A DNA stretch of 64,000 bases from Parapristionchus giblindavisi. Lineage: Eukaryota; Nematoda; Chromadorea; Rhabditida; Diplogasteridae. Shown here piece after piece: positions 10,911 through 22,217 of the stretch. How positions within the stretch are numbered: position 1 is the stretch's first letter; each line of letters starts with the position of its first letter. The stretch lies in the NCBI GenBank assembly GCA_943737045.1, contig CALSFV010000044.1, positions 770,134 to 834,133 of the forward strand. The letters are read 5' to 3'. The translations under genes were made by a program, and so were the position numbers. The notes under the pieces were generated by a model, which had not been told where the DNA came from, made no database searches, and saw only the letters and a list, made by a program, of their open reading frames with translations.

Positions 10911-11877
10911 CAGTGTAGCCTAAAAGTCATCGGACACTTTTTCGTTTTTTTATAACTTTTGATCCAGGAAAGCAATCAAGCTGATCTTTTGAGTCAATGT
11001 ACAGAATTTATCAAGGGATACAACCATGATGTGTTGGTGTAATTAAATTAGTTCACTGTTGCATAGTAATGATTCTATCGAAATACACTTTTTTTGAAAA
11101 ATTACATTTCTTTGGTGAAAGGCCCTGTTCTTCTGAAACACTGTGAGAGTGGAGATCCCCACTAGGGCTGTACAGTCAAACAATCCGGAATGGCTCCGAC
11201 TCCGATTTCAAGCTGTGGCAGGGTTGCAACTTTGGCCTCCAAAATTTATAACTCAGCTTCTAGATGTGCTAACAACCCATTCTATTGGCTGAAATGATGC
11301 TAGTGTCGAGTAATGTGTATCCCCCTAATATGGTAGTCATAGCTCGCCATTTGCCCTCAGGGCATAAATTATATTTTTTTTGAAGGAGGACTGATTTTGA
11401 GACCCTACAGTTCAGAGGGCAGGTCTTCTAAAATTATGGTTCCTGCGCAAGCAGCTTAGCAATGTATCATATAATTATATCCCTTATTTTGGTTTAGTTC
11501 CGATTCCTTTCAGATCCGTAGCAAAAGTTATGCTGAGGTCTACTTTTTGGAGGCCAAAGTTGCAACCCTGCCACAGCTTGAAATCGGAGTCGGAGCCATT
11601 CCGGATTGTTTGACTGTACAGCCCTAGTGGGGATCTCCATTCTCACAGTGTTTCAGAAGAACAGGGCCTTTCACCAAAGAAATGTAATTTTTCAAAAAAG
11701 TGTATTTCGATAGAATCATTACTATGCAACAGTGAACTAATTTAATTACACCAACACATCATGGATGTATCCCTTGATAAATTCTGTACATTGACTCAAA
11801 AGATCAGCTTGATTGCTTTCCTGGATCAAAAGTTATAAAAAAACGAAAAAGTGTCCGATGACTTTTAGGCTACACTG
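10911..11877. mobile_element. Foldback MITE, Tc1/mariner-type ends (967 bp)
   Basis: The ends read CAGTGTAGCCTAAAAGTC and its reverse complement, each flanked by TA (10909-10910 and 11878-11879), as expected for Tc1/mariner target sites. The arms are about 430 bp and almost perfectly inverted, so the element is nearly one long hairpin. There is no transposase; it must be moved in trans if active. The arms share an internal core (GTTGCATAG...ACACTTTTTTTGAAAAATT) with the elements at 16224-17659 and 25770-27423. Confidence 0.85.
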
Positions 11878-11900
11878 TATACAACTAGTACTCCGACATA

Positions 11901-11974
11901 GTTTTACTCTCCTCTCTGGCAACACTCTCTTATAAAAATAGAAAGCGAGACAGTATTGCCAGAGCGGAGAGCTT
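11901..11974. repeat. Short CTCTCCG hairpin element, copy 2
   Basis: CTCTCCTCTCTGGCAACACTCTC and its inverted partner flank a short loop. It lies right beside the 967-bp foldback and next to an open minus-strand frame ending near 12039. Confidence 0.5.
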
Positions 11975-12099
11975 GAAATAATATTCACAGTGGGTTTTAT
12001 TAATGGGCTATTCATCGAGAATTCAACAAAAAATAAAACCTGCATGAATGAACTAATGACTAGTCTATGTTTAGCTCTTTGAGTAGTTGAAGTGAGTTC

Positions 12100-12232
12100 T
12101 TTCGCTTGACCCTGTGGTTGATCGATAAATAAATAATCAAATACAATTAATCATTAATCAATCAACTGATTAATCAAAAATCAATTAATTAATTAATCAA
12201 CAATAAATCAATAATCAATCAATAATCACTTA
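12100..12232. repeat. Low-complexity ATCAATTAATCA tract
   Basis: Irregular repetition of AATCAAT/ATTAATC units, AT-rich, directly 3' of the exon at 12234. No other feature seen. Confidence 0.6.
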
Positions 12233-12233
12233 C

Positions 12234-12515
12234 CATCTGTCTGAGCAAAATGACCATATGAATAGTAATGATCGTAACTAATGGAGCCAACCAAGATATT
12301 CCTAAGACATAATATTTCATTTCTGAAATATATTAATGATTATTCCTTTTTTCACATTTAATTAAAACTTTGAGACATTTTTTAATTAAAAAAATGGACA
12401 ATCGTAAGCTACAAACTGATTGTATCCTACCTGGCACAATATAATCTGTGCTTCCAGGAATTCCAAAGAAAATCAAACGACCATCTCGTTCTGTAATCCA
12501 TCCCAGTTCAGGACG
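12234..12515 (-). CDS. Two spliced exons of a membrane protein gene (gene fragment; rest not resolved)
   Basis: Exon 12515-12431 (85 bp, phase 0 in, one base left over) has a TTTATCAG acceptor and a GTAGGA donor. Exon 12322-12234 (89 bp, two bases in, phase 0 out) has an ATTTCAG acceptor and a GTAAGT donor. The frames join exactly to give 58 residues with no stop. The first exon is soluble (RPELGWITERDGRL...). The second contains one clear membrane span (YYVLGISWLAPLVTIITIH). A further phase-0 candidate exon follows a GCAG acceptor at 12039 and runs into a hairpin element. The protein family is not recognised; a chemoreceptor-type multi-pass protein is possible. Upstream exons must lie beyond the tandem repeats and foldbacks to the right. 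Confidence 0.6.
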
Positions 12516-12604
12516 CTGATAAATCATAATTTATTTAATGATGGATAAAGTTTAGGCAAACGTGTAACAATAAGGCATACTCTATGCGCATACTCTACTC
12601 TTGT

Positions 12605-13145
12605 AACTCTTGTAACTCTCTCCGCTATTTTAGTGGGGCCAATAATTTGGTCGAAAGTTGAGCCAATAATTTGGTCGAAGTTTAGCCTCAACTTTGGCTA
12701 CCAGACAAGCCCCACTTTTTTAGTTGAGCCAATAATTTGGTGGTTGGCCCTAAATTTGTTTTGAAGTGGGGCCAATAATTTGGTGGTTGGCCCTTAATTT
12801 ACTCTAAAGTTTAGTCGATAATTTGATGGTGGGCTGTTAATTTAGTCGAAAGTTGGGCCAATAATTTGGTGGTTGGCCCTTAATTTACTCTAAAGTTGAG
12901 CTAATTATTTGGTGGTTGGCCCTTAATTTACTCTAAAGTTTAGTTAATAATTTGGTGCTTGGCCCTTAATTTACTCTAAAGTTTAGTTAATAATTTGGTG
13001 CTTGGCCCTTAATTTACTCTAAAGTTTAGTTAATAATTTGGTGGTTGGCACTTAATTTACTCTAAAGTTTAGTTAATAATTTGGTGGTTGGCCCTTAATT
13101 TACTCTAAAGTTGAGCTAATAATTTGGTGGTTGGCCATTAATTTG
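12605..13145. repeat. Tandem repeat, about 43-bp period (TAATTTGGTGGTTGGCCC family)
   Basis: Around ten imperfect units of TTAATTTACTCTAAAGTTTAG...TTGGTGGTTGGCCC follow each other. The left end (GCTATTTTAGTGGGGCCAATAATTTGG) also occurs inverted at about 21715-21860, so the array was probably seeded from that repeat family. No coding potential. Confidence 0.75.
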
Positions 13146-13315
13146 CTTCCTTTTATTCCAGTTCCATTCATGTTTACTGCACATTTAGAAAGATTTATAC
13201 GTGAATTCTTTATTCTCACAACAAACAATATTTACATAATGAATACAACAAGACAAGAAAAGAAATGAAACAAACAATAAATAATGAATAGATTTAATGT
13301 ATCATTGACGATATA

Positions 13316-14291
13316 ATATATCACGCCTGTCACGAGAAATCGAGCTGACAATGAGATTGGTGAAATGAGTTAGGACCATTTTGAACATCTCTAGGCATGC
13401 CCTACCAGCCCCCAAAGTCTCATTGTGCAATTTTTTTCACTTTGGGGCTCTATACACCGGTTCGGTCAGGTGAAGTTTCTACTTTGTGCTCGAATTTCTC
13501 GCTTCTGGTGCGTTTTAGAGAAAAAAGTGTCACAAGGGTGACCCCCACTCTTTTTTCGAGCTCTATCGATCTCTTTTTTCGAGCTCTATCGATCTCTTTT
13601 TTCGAGCTCTATCGATCTCTTTTTTCGAGCTCTATCGATCTCTTTTTTCGAGCTCTATCGATCTCTTTTTTCGAGCTCTATCGATCTAGTTATGAAAATG
13701 CCTCTGAACAGAGCAACACTACGGAGCAAATAACTCAAAAAATTAGGAAAAGAAGGTGCTCTTCTTCCAGTATGCTATTAAGTTTTCATGCGCTTTCTAA
13801 TGAGGAAATGATATTATCGTTTTCTCCTTTTCTCTTCCCTCTATTTCTTTCAAACCATACGAACACATTAACGTACTTTTTTCGCAAACCCCTCATTTGA
13901 AAGCGTATGAAAAACTTAATAACATACTGGAAGAAGAGCACCTCATTTTCCTAAATTTTCGAGTTACTACTTGCCCCGTAGCGTAGCTCTGTTCAGAGGC
14001 ATTTTCATGACCTCTGGTTTGTTTAGATCGATAGAGCTCGAAAAAAGAGCGGGGACACTCTTATGACACGTTTTAGCTAAAACGCACCGGAAGCGAAAAA
14101 ATTTGTGCTCAAAGTTGGGACTTCACCTTACCGAACCTAAATGAAAAAAATTGCACAATGAGATTTTGGGGGCTGGTAGGGCATGCCTAGAGATGTCCAA
14201 AATGGTCCTAACTCGTTTCACCATTTTCGCTCCATTCCCATGAATCGTAAATTGATTGTTAGCTTGATTTTCTCGTGACAGGAGTGATATG
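13316..14291. mobile_element. Foldback element with internal 23-bp tandem array
   Basis: TATCACGCCTGTCACGAGAAA at the left recurs inverted at 14270-14291, and the CTAGGCATGCCCTACCAGCCCC block is inverted at 14169-14200. The left arm holds six tandem copies of CTTTTTTCGAGCTCTATCGAT(CT) at about 13551-13690; the right arm retains about one. The 167-residue open frame over this array is a product of the repeat and is not called. Confidence 0.75.
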
Positions 14292-14811
14292 AGACAATTT
14301 GTGCAAGAATCTACTTAAATCAGTGAAATCTGACATAGTTAAAAAATCAAATTTTGGGGTTCAGGGTTATCTGATGACGATGATCATGTTCATTAGGCCC
14401 ACCGTTGAGGCCAGACAACGTCGCGGTAAAATCGCGTTTTTAGTCAATTCTCGTCCTCAAAAGTCAATTCAAAATTCGTTATTTTCGCTTCAAAATCGTC
14501 ATTTCTAGCTTCCTCAAGTGGCCTAAAATGGGCCTTAGATAGAGGGTCAATCCTCGTATTGCGATGGTATGAAAATGTATGGCCATTATGTTTCTAGTGG
14601 CAGAATTTAATAGTGATCACACCTGTCTAATTCATTTTTCATGAAAAACTTTCAAAAATGGAAATTCTGTAAAGACGTGAAAGCACATATCGAATCGGAA
14701 TAGCTTCAGTACCTCACAGAAAAACTGGCGCTATCGCCATCCAATCCTGCCTAGGAAACATTGCTCAGCCAATTTTAGCACCAAAAGATGATCAGAAATG
14801 ACAAAAAAAAT

Positions 14812-15003
14812 CTATTTCAAAGCGACGCTGTGTGGTCGAACGGTGACTATAGGTGTAAAATGAACATAACTATCGCCATCAACACCATTGTGAACATCAT
14901 CCCTATTTTGTAAATAAGAAAGACCGGCTATGCTCGATTCTCTATCAAACGGAACAGCAAAAAAGACTTTTTCGTTTACAGTTAAATGTACAGCATAATG
15001 TAC
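14812..15003 (-). pseudogene. Possible coding remnant abutting a foldback insertion
   Basis: The minus-strand frame ending at a stop at 14812-14814 has codon use that looks protein-like (…FFAVPFDRESSIAGLSYL…), about 60 residues. It runs directly into the TA target site of the large foldback at 15003. No convincing splice acceptor was found. It may be a terminal exon disrupted by the insertion, or chance. The family is not recognised. Confidence 0.25.
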
Positions 15004-15554
15004 AATGTGCAGCATAAAGTAATGAGACGCTATTTCCTTTTTTGTAACTTTTGATACAGAAAAGGAATAAAGCTGATCTTTTGAGTAAATGTAGGCAACA
15101 CATCAAGGAATACAACCATAATATGTTGGTGTAATTAAATTAGTTCACAGTTGCATAGTGATGAATACACTTTTTTAAAACACGTATAGTCAGTTTTTTT
15201 AGTTACTTACAAGGGAAGTATGGTGCACCGGTCCCGGAATGGGACATATACCATTCGATAGGTCTCCAAAATAGAAGGCTCCCATGTTAAAGATTTTGGC
15301 AACGTACCCCTGGGGGCCGAGTAATTTGCATATTTCTGACTGTCTTTTTTCGCCCTACAATAATATCCAGCCTCTGTGAGATCGTGAGCAAGCAGTGGTG
15401 GCCGGATGGATAAGAGGATTGTTTACATATCTTTTGTTCGCAAGTTCGATTCAAACACAAGTTCAACTACTTTTGCTATTTTTCCATGTATGAAAATCTA
15501 ACAAAAATCATTTTAAAGATTAATCAACAATACATATTTTACATTACTATACGA

Positions 15555-15860
15555 AAATGGGAAATGAGAAAGAAATGAATGAGAAATGGAGAAGGAAGCG
15601 AAGAGAAGAAAATGCAGATGGGCAATGAAATTGAGGAATATGGAAGAACAAAGATGGGCTAGGAAGTTGACTACATGGATACCTTACAACCATATTAAAA
15701 GGAGACAGCCTGGACAACCTCCTCTACGTTGGCCAGATGAAGTGAGAAGAGTTATGGATCGTTCTGGTGGTCTATACCAATGGATGACGCTAATCGCGTC
15801 ATTACTCATCTGACCTAAGTCTGTCTGATATGATAAATGAATTTGAATTTGAATACGAAA
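15555..15860 (+). mobile_element. RTE-type LINE 3' fragment
   Basis: The frame 15586-15813 encodes a C-terminal RTE-like segment (RRQPGQPPLRWPDEV, then a stop), the conserved tail after the reverse transcriptase. It is followed by a short TTTGAATTTGAA tail at 15837-15857, typical of RTE 3' ends. It is a 5'-truncated dead copy inserted into the left arm of the large foldback; the right arm lacks it, so it arrived after the palindrome formed. Confidence 0.75.
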
Positions 15861-16223
15861 ATGACTATGAAATTTACAAATTATAATGTAGTGGTGATTA
15901 TAATGATTGTGAATATATTAATGATTATAATTATAGTTATAAAGATTATAATGTTATGATTTTAAATTATGATAGTTTAAAATGAAAATCGAATTCATTA
16001 TTTTCAATTATTGATTTTTGTAACATTTTTAACGAAAGTGGATTGGACTGGCGGTCGTTAAAGATTGAGACCTGCTAATATTTTCGTAAATGCATTATGA
16101 AAGAGATTCATTCTTGATTATAGGAACGGTAAAAATCAATTATCTCAATTCGATGAGTCATCGGTATAGATTCATATATAACAAGTATCGTTGTGAGGAT
16201 TTATGCAGCGCTGGATTCGGGTA

Positions 16224-17659
16224 CAGTGTAGGCAACAAGTCTCCGGCCACTTTTTCATTTTTTTATAACTTTTGATCCAGGAAAGCAATCAAGCTGATCT
16301 TTTCAGTCAATGTACAGAATTTATTAAGGAATACAACCATGATGTGTTGGCGATATTACAGTAGTTCATTGTTGCGTAATGATGACGCAATTGAATTACA
16401 CTTTTTTGAAAAATTTTATTTCGTTAGTCAACAGACCTGTTCTTCTGAGACATTGTGAGAGTGGAGAACCCCACTAGGGCTGCACAGTCAAACAATCCGG
16501 AATGGCTCCGACTCCGATTTCAAGCTGTAGCATGGCTGCAACTTTGACCCCCAAAATTGATAACTCAGCTTCTAGATGTGCTAATGACCCGTTCTAAGTG
16601 CTAAAATGATGCTATTGGCGAGTAATGTTTATCCCCAGATTACGGTAGTCATAGCTCGTCATTTGCCCTCAGGGCATAAAATAATTTTTTGTTGGGATAA
16701 TCGATTTTGAGACCCTACCGTTCAGTGGGCAGGTCTTCTAAAATTATGGTTCCTGCGCAAGCAGCTTTGCAATGTATCATATATGTATTTCCCTTATTTT
16801 GGTTTTGTTCCGATTCCTTTCAGACCCGTAGCAAAAGTTATGCTGATGTCTACTCTTTTTCAGCGATCAAAGATCAAAATCCAAAGATCAAAGATCGAAG
16901 TTCAGCAATAGTGTAAAAACTTTTGTGAACATTTCTAACATGCATAGGTGCTTTGCAAATAAGAGATTTCATCAATACAGGCTCAGGGATGAGAGCAATG
17001 AGAGAGAAAGCACAAGAGCGCGCACCGAGTAGACCTCAGCATAACTTTTGCTACGGGTCTGAAAGGAATCGAAACCAAACCAAAATAAGGGAAATACATA
17101 TGTGATACATTGCAAAGCTGCTTGCGCAGGAACCATAATTTTAGAAAACCTGCCCTCTGAACGGTAGGGTCTCAAAATCGATCATCCCAACAAAAAAATT
17201 ATTTTATGCCCTGAGGGCAAATGACGAGCTATGCCTACCGTAATCTGGGGATAAACATTACTCGCCACTGGCATCATTTTAGCAATTAGAACGGGTCATT
17301 AGCTCATCTAGAAGCTGAGTTATCAATTTTGGGGGTCAAAGTTGCAACCTTGCTACAGCTTGAAATCGGAGTCGGAGCCATTCCGGATTGTTTGACTGTG
17401 CAGCCCTAGTGGGGTTCTCCACTCTCACAATGTCTCAGAAGAACAGGTCTGTTGACTAACGAAATAAAATTTTTCAAAAAAGTGTAATTCAATTGCGTCA
17501 TCATTACGCAACAATGAACTACTGTAATATCGCCAACACATCATGGTTGTATTCCTTAATAAATTCTGTACATTGACTGAAAAGATCAGCTTGATTGCTT
17601 TCCTGGATCAAAAGTTATAAAAAAATGAAAAAGTGGCCGGAGACTTGTTGCCTACACTG
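16224..17659. mobile_element. Foldback MITE, Tc1/mariner-type ends (1436 bp), nested
   Basis: The ends read CAGTGTAGGCAACAAGTC and its complement, flanked by TA at 16222-16223 and 17660-17661. Arms are about 620 bp. The loop (about 16850-17050) contains TTTGATC/GATCAAA heptamers. It lies at the symmetry centre of the 15.0-19.7 kb palindrome and is related to the 10911-11877 element throughout the arms. Confidence 0.85.
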
Positions 17660-18309
17660 TACATATTTTGATGATATGTTTGAAGGTCAGATGTATAACG
17701 AATAACGGATTGTAAATTTACTTTTACTTTTCCAGTGCGTTAGGAGCGCTATTATCAAGAATGAATCGCTTTTATAATATATTTACGAACATATTCGCAG
17801 GCCTTTAACGACCACCAGTCCACTCGACGTAAGGGAAAATTTTACAAAAAACAACAATTGAAAATAATGAATGCGATTTTCATTTTAAACTATCATAAAT
17901 TATAATCGTAATTATTATTCCATTATAAATTGTAATTTTATTATCATTATCATATGCTAATGCAAAATATTTTTGATAGATTTTATTAAATGATTTTTGT
18001 AAGATTTTCATCCATAGAAAAATAGCAAAAGAAGTTGAACTTGTGTGGGAATCGAACTTGCGAGCAAAAGATATGTAAACAATCCTCTTATCCATCCGGC
18101 CACCACTGCTTGCTCATGATCTCACAGAGACTGGATCTTATTGTAGGGCGCAAAAAATACAGTCAGAAATATGCAAATTACTCGGCCCCCAGGGTTACGT
18201 TGCCAAAATCCTTAACATGGGAGTCTTCTATTTTGGAGACCTATCGAATGGTATATGTCCCATTCCGAAGTCCGGGACCGGCGCACCATACTTCCCTTGT
18301 TAGTGACAT

Positions 18310-19545
18310 ACTTTTCTATAGATTTAAAGGGAGACTTGTTCCGCGATCGATCCACCTCTATCGATACCATACGTATTGTCGATAGCGGCAAGCATACGTG
18401 GGCACCACTGCCGCTAGCGGCAATACACCCCCGATTTTCCAAAAAAATCACTCAAAATGACGTATAAATGCTCCATTTTTGCTTCCGACCCCCCGATTTT
18501 TGCGTCCGACCCTCCGATTTTTATTTCCAGCGGCAACGCCCGCCCGCGTATGGCGACATCCCATCCGGTTTAGCCAAAATTCACTCAAAAATAAAAAAAA
18601 ATGAGTTGGAAGTGCCTCAATTTGGAATGTACCACACGATTGTTACTTCCGATCCAACCGCTTTTAATTTCAGCGAAATGTTGCCCACGTAGGATCGATA
18701 CTCGTACTGATTTTTTAAAGATTTTTGAACTGATATACGGTAGGATTTTCTACAGTACACCAGTCCAGTAGTTCGGATCATGCCATGATTCATACATTTT
18801 TGCCCCACCCAGAATCTCTCGTTTCACGCACTCTCTCGCCTGGTAGTGTAAAATATAAACTGAATCGATCTCTCCAGTACACAGAACTGCCCCGACATGT
18901 GGTGTTTCTAACTAATCTCGATCTCCCGCATATTCCTAGATGGATTTTAAGTCTCAAAACTGACCGCATCGACAAAAAGTGCTCACCCACATTATAGGAC
19001 AGCGAAAATGTTTGCCATGATTCGTTGTTGGGAGTCAAGATAGACATGTACATAAATGTATAGGTGAAGAAATCACAGTATAGCAATTTTACTATGTAGC
19101 GATCAGGGTTGTGCGGAAAACGATCATCGTTTTACTAGGGAAAGATAGGTGGGCACTCTGGGGGGAGGCTGTGCGCTAAATGGGAAATTGTAAGGCAAGG
19201 CTATGCGCATGGCCATTTTTTTAGCAGATTTGACTGGATATTTTTCAATTTTTGCGAGGCAAAGCTATGCGCCTACCCCGCAAGGGAAGGCAAGGCTGTC
19301 TGAAAAAAAAAGAATTCGTTTTCACGCGCCCACCTATGTAGGGAATACAAAGAGGGCTCAACCATTCAGAGGGCAGAGGCCATATGCCCGATCACCAGGA
19401 TTTTATTTCCGGGAAAGCAGTTTTCCAAGAAAATGTTTTCTCTAAAAATAGGTGTTTCCAGGAAAACGGCTTTCGTGTGCTTGGAGCAAAGTTTACTCAC
19501 ACATAGAGAAATAAGTCGATTTTTCACTAAAGAACTTTACGTGCT
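18310..19545. other. Unpaired segment of the large foldback, no gene seen
   Basis: This 1.2 kb occurs only in the right arm. It contains CCCCCGATTTT-type imperfect repeats at about 18430-18525 and short GC-rich stretches, but no exon with matching splice sites was found on either strand. Confidence 0.5.
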
Positions 19546-19880
19546 AAAAAGGTTTACTTCGATTCCGTCATCACTATGCAACAGTGAGCTAATTTAATTA
19601 CACCAACACATCATGGTTGTATTCCTTGATGAGTTGCCTACATTGAAAAAAAACAGCTTTAGTGCTTTGCTGAATCAAAAGTTACAAAAAAAGGAATGTC
19701 CCCTGACTTTGTGGCGGTATCAGCAACAAGGGGAACTGCGTCTGACGACGACTGTTGCCGAGATGGACGGCCAAGTGGTAGCAGAAGACGCACACCTGAA
19801 CAAGGAACACAGTTAATCGATCAACAATGATAGATAAGCAATCAATAATAATATGCGAGATCTATCAAACAGAAACTGAC

Positions 19881-20158
19881 CTTGTAATTTGCGCAGACAC
19901 CTCAGAAAAGGCTTGAGGACGGAGCGACAGGTTCCTACCACAGCTCGAGCTGAAAGTGATACAACTTTACACAATGTTAACCAGCATACGACGAGAAAAT
20001 TCCGAGTAAATAGTTTTCAACAAAGAGGAAGTGTCTTTTCCACTCAATAATTGAGCAGACAGAGAAGTTCTAGACGGCCAGAGTATGTGAGAGGACAAAG
20101 AATGTAGAAGAAACAAAGGAACGAAGGAAAGGGTGCTGCTAGCAGCTGCTCTATGCAT
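19881..20158 (-). CDS. Candidate exon(s) of an unresolved gene
   Basis: A 69-bp exon at 19949-19881 is bounded by CACTTTCAG and ACAAG/GTCAGT. With two bases contributed to a split first codon it reads RAVVGTCRSVLKPFLRC..., with no stop. Upstream, an ATG at 20158 opens a frame with a hydrophobic stretch (LSFVPLFLLHSL) that could be spliced to it at a GTATGC donor near 19989, in compatible phase. This would make a 5' end of a gene whose remaining exons lie beyond the foldback to the left. Splice signals are good but the protein is not recognised, so chance cannot be excluded. Confidence 0.3.
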
Positions 20159-20768
20159 AGAGATATGAAATAGTGCCAGTTCATGCGCAAAATAGTCGAA
20201 AGAGCTAAGACAGTAACCGAATATTTAACGAACGCACTAGAGCGACATCGTCATGAACAAACGAGATGATTAAAAAAGCATAAACGAACACTAATCAAAA
20301 GATAACTACAACCCTCGTAAATTCAGCAAAAAAATGAAGCAACCACACTACGAAAACACGAGATTTCGTAAGTCCACTAATCACCGGCTTCAATCCAGGA
20401 TGTGATCGTAAACTAACTTTTAATAAATATATATTTTTATATTCAAAATGCGAAATTTACCGCTCGAATTAAGTATGAATCGACAATACCTAATGTACTA
20501 AGATGCTATTACATGAAATCAGAGTCCCAACTCTTTCATGGCGGGAGATACAGGTTTTGCGGGAATTATAAAAATAATTTGGAAAACTAATTAATTTAAT
20601 GTTACAACGTGAAATTACATCGAGTACTGGCGATTGAAACCTAATTCGATTGAAAACAAATTTATTTTTTGAATTCCTCCCTCAAAGTGTATCTCCCGCC
20701 ACGAAAGAGTTGAGAACCTGATTTCACGTTATAAATTGTTGGGACATTGAAGACTGCCGATAGATACC

Positions 20769-21238
20769 TATCGTACATGTAAAAATAGTTGTATCATGAA
20801 CGGTGTGAATGGATCTGAACGGATCAGGCCGATCAAACGGGATTGCGAGCGAGAAGGTCATTTTCGTTATTTTTCTTTCTTTTCATTGTTTTTCTTTCCT
20901 TCGAATTTACTGTATTGAAAGAAATCGCGCCAAAATATTGCCATTTAGCAAAAATCATTGCTTTACAAATGTATAAATTGTTCCGATTATACGCTGAATA
21001 AATGGGTCAATTTTGGTTCATTGGAGCAATTTATTCCTCGCGAAAATGATGATTTTTGTTAAATGGCAATATTTTGGCCTAATGTATTTCAATATAGTAG
21101 ATTCGATGAAAAGAAAAACAATGAAAAGAAAGAAAAATAACGAAAATGGCCGGCTAGCTCACAATCCCGTTTGATCGGCCTGATCCGTTCAGATCCATTC
21201 ACACCGTTCATGATACAACTATTTTTACATGTACGATA
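20769..21238. mobile_element. Foldback MITE (about 470 bp)
   Basis: TATCGTACATGTAAAAATAG at 20769 recurs inverted at the right end. The arms, including GATCAGGCCGATCAAACGGG, are almost perfect for about 150 bp and then diverge around an A/T-rich centre. No coding sequence. Confidence 0.8.
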
Positions 21239-21360
21239 ATTCGATCGAAAACAAATTTAAAAAAAAATGAGTTGACAATGAGATCCTGACAGTGAGATAC
21301 AAAGTGACAGAGACAGAGAGAACGTCCGTGTTCCATTACGGCTGTTCCAGAATGTCGTAC

Positions 21361-21523
21361 TTCCTCTGAAAAAATAATGAATAGCAGAACCACACAGTGA
21401 CAAAATAGAATACAAATAATAAATGTAACGAAAACAACATCGTTTAGTTGAAAAAAAACTGGGATCGCGTTAATGGCGGCATGGCGTAACACGAAAATTG
21501 CAAGCAAACATTGCCTGCTCACA
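21361..21523 (-). CDS. Candidate exon with membrane span(s)
   Basis: The minus-strand frame from a TATCAG acceptor (21523) to a GAGGAA/GTACGA donor (21361) encodes about 54 residues, with two hydrophobic stretches including VVFVTFIICILFCHCVVLL. It requires two leftover bases from an upstream exon, which the nearest exon (22218-22311, phase 0) does not supply, so an exon in between is missing or this is not part of that gene. Confidence 0.3.
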
Positions 21524-21589
21524 CTGATACCATTATATGGCTTTCGGTGAAACGACTCGACTTGCGAAAAAGTTAAGCGAATAATTTTG

Positions 21590-21862
21590 TTTGAAGCGGG
21601 GCTGTTATTTTAGTTCCAAAATTTTAGCCAAACTTTGGCTAAACTTTAGCTAAAATATTAGCCAAAGTTTGGCTAAAATTTAGAACTAAAATAACAGCCC
21701 CACTTCGAACAAATTTAGGGCCAACTACCAAATTATTGGCCAAACTTTAGCTAAAATATTAGCCAAAGTTTGGCTAAAATTTAGAACTAAAATAACAGCC
21801 CCACTTCGAACAAATTTAGGGCCAACTACTAAATTATTGGCCCCCCTAAAATAGCGGAGCTT
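21590..21862. repeat. GCCAAAGTTTGGCTAAA hairpin repeat
   Basis: Two tandem units each contain the self-complementary TAGCCAAACTTTGGCTA motif and CTAAAATAACAGCCCC. The right end matches the inverted left end of the 43-bp array at 12605. Confidence 0.7.
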
Positions 21863-21865
21863 GTA

Positions 21866-22125
21866 AGGCATACTCTATGCGAGGGACAAATTATAAGCGA
21901 AAAGGTACTCTGCCATTTCATCAATCTCTTGGCGCAGCGGTAAAAGTGCGGACTTGCTATGGCGTGTTAGAAACCTCTGCCGAACTTTTCTACTTTCAAA
22001 AAGCACGCCATTATCTTGCGACTGCAATATTCAACACTTCTTTTACGAATCTAGCGATCAATAAGATCGATCTGCATAAAAAATGTTTAAAATAACTTTG
22101 GCTAACTTTCTGTTTTTCTGAACGC
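21866..22125 (+). repeat. tRNA-derived SINE-like element, copy 1
   Basis: A tRNA-like head (TTGGCGCAGCGGTAAAAGTG, then GTGTTAGAAACC as a decayed B box) at about 21928-21980 is followed by a body shared with 39810-40045: CGAACTTTTCTACTTTCAAAA, a middle block, and AACTTTGGCTAACTTTCTGT. The internal promoter layout suggests a pol III-derived SINE. Confidence 0.55.
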
Positions 22126-22217
22126 AAATATAAAATACGAGTAATAAGGCAATTTTTATTTTTTTTTAAAATCTGAACGGAATGAATATAAACTCAAATT
22201 CTAACCATAGATGTTAC

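Larger units (their letters stand above)
15003..19717. mobile_element. Large composite foldback element (4.7 kb) with a second foldback at its centre
   Basis: Outer arms match inverted: 15030-15180 with 19560-19700 (AACTTTTGAT...CCAACACATCATGG type sequence). Then 15200-15345 matches 18150-18310 inverted (block ATATGCAAATTACTCGGCCCCC), and 15860-16080 matches about 17790-17960 inverted. The right arm has about 1.2 kb (18310-19545) with no partner on the left, and the left arm carries a 300-bp RTE fragment. A tRNA-like segment is present in both arms (15392-15455 and inverted at about 18050-18112). Apparent TA flanks are at 15001-15002 and 19718-19719. No transposase is seen. Confidence 0.75.

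Noticed and set aside
12605..13145. CRISPR-like regular array
   Set aside because: Units follow each other without unique spacers and the context is a nematode genome; it is an ordinary tandem repeat.
13397..13900. 167-codon frame with repeated Phe-Glu-Leu-Tyr-Arg-Ser units
   Set aside because: Arises from the 23-bp tandem array inside a foldback element.
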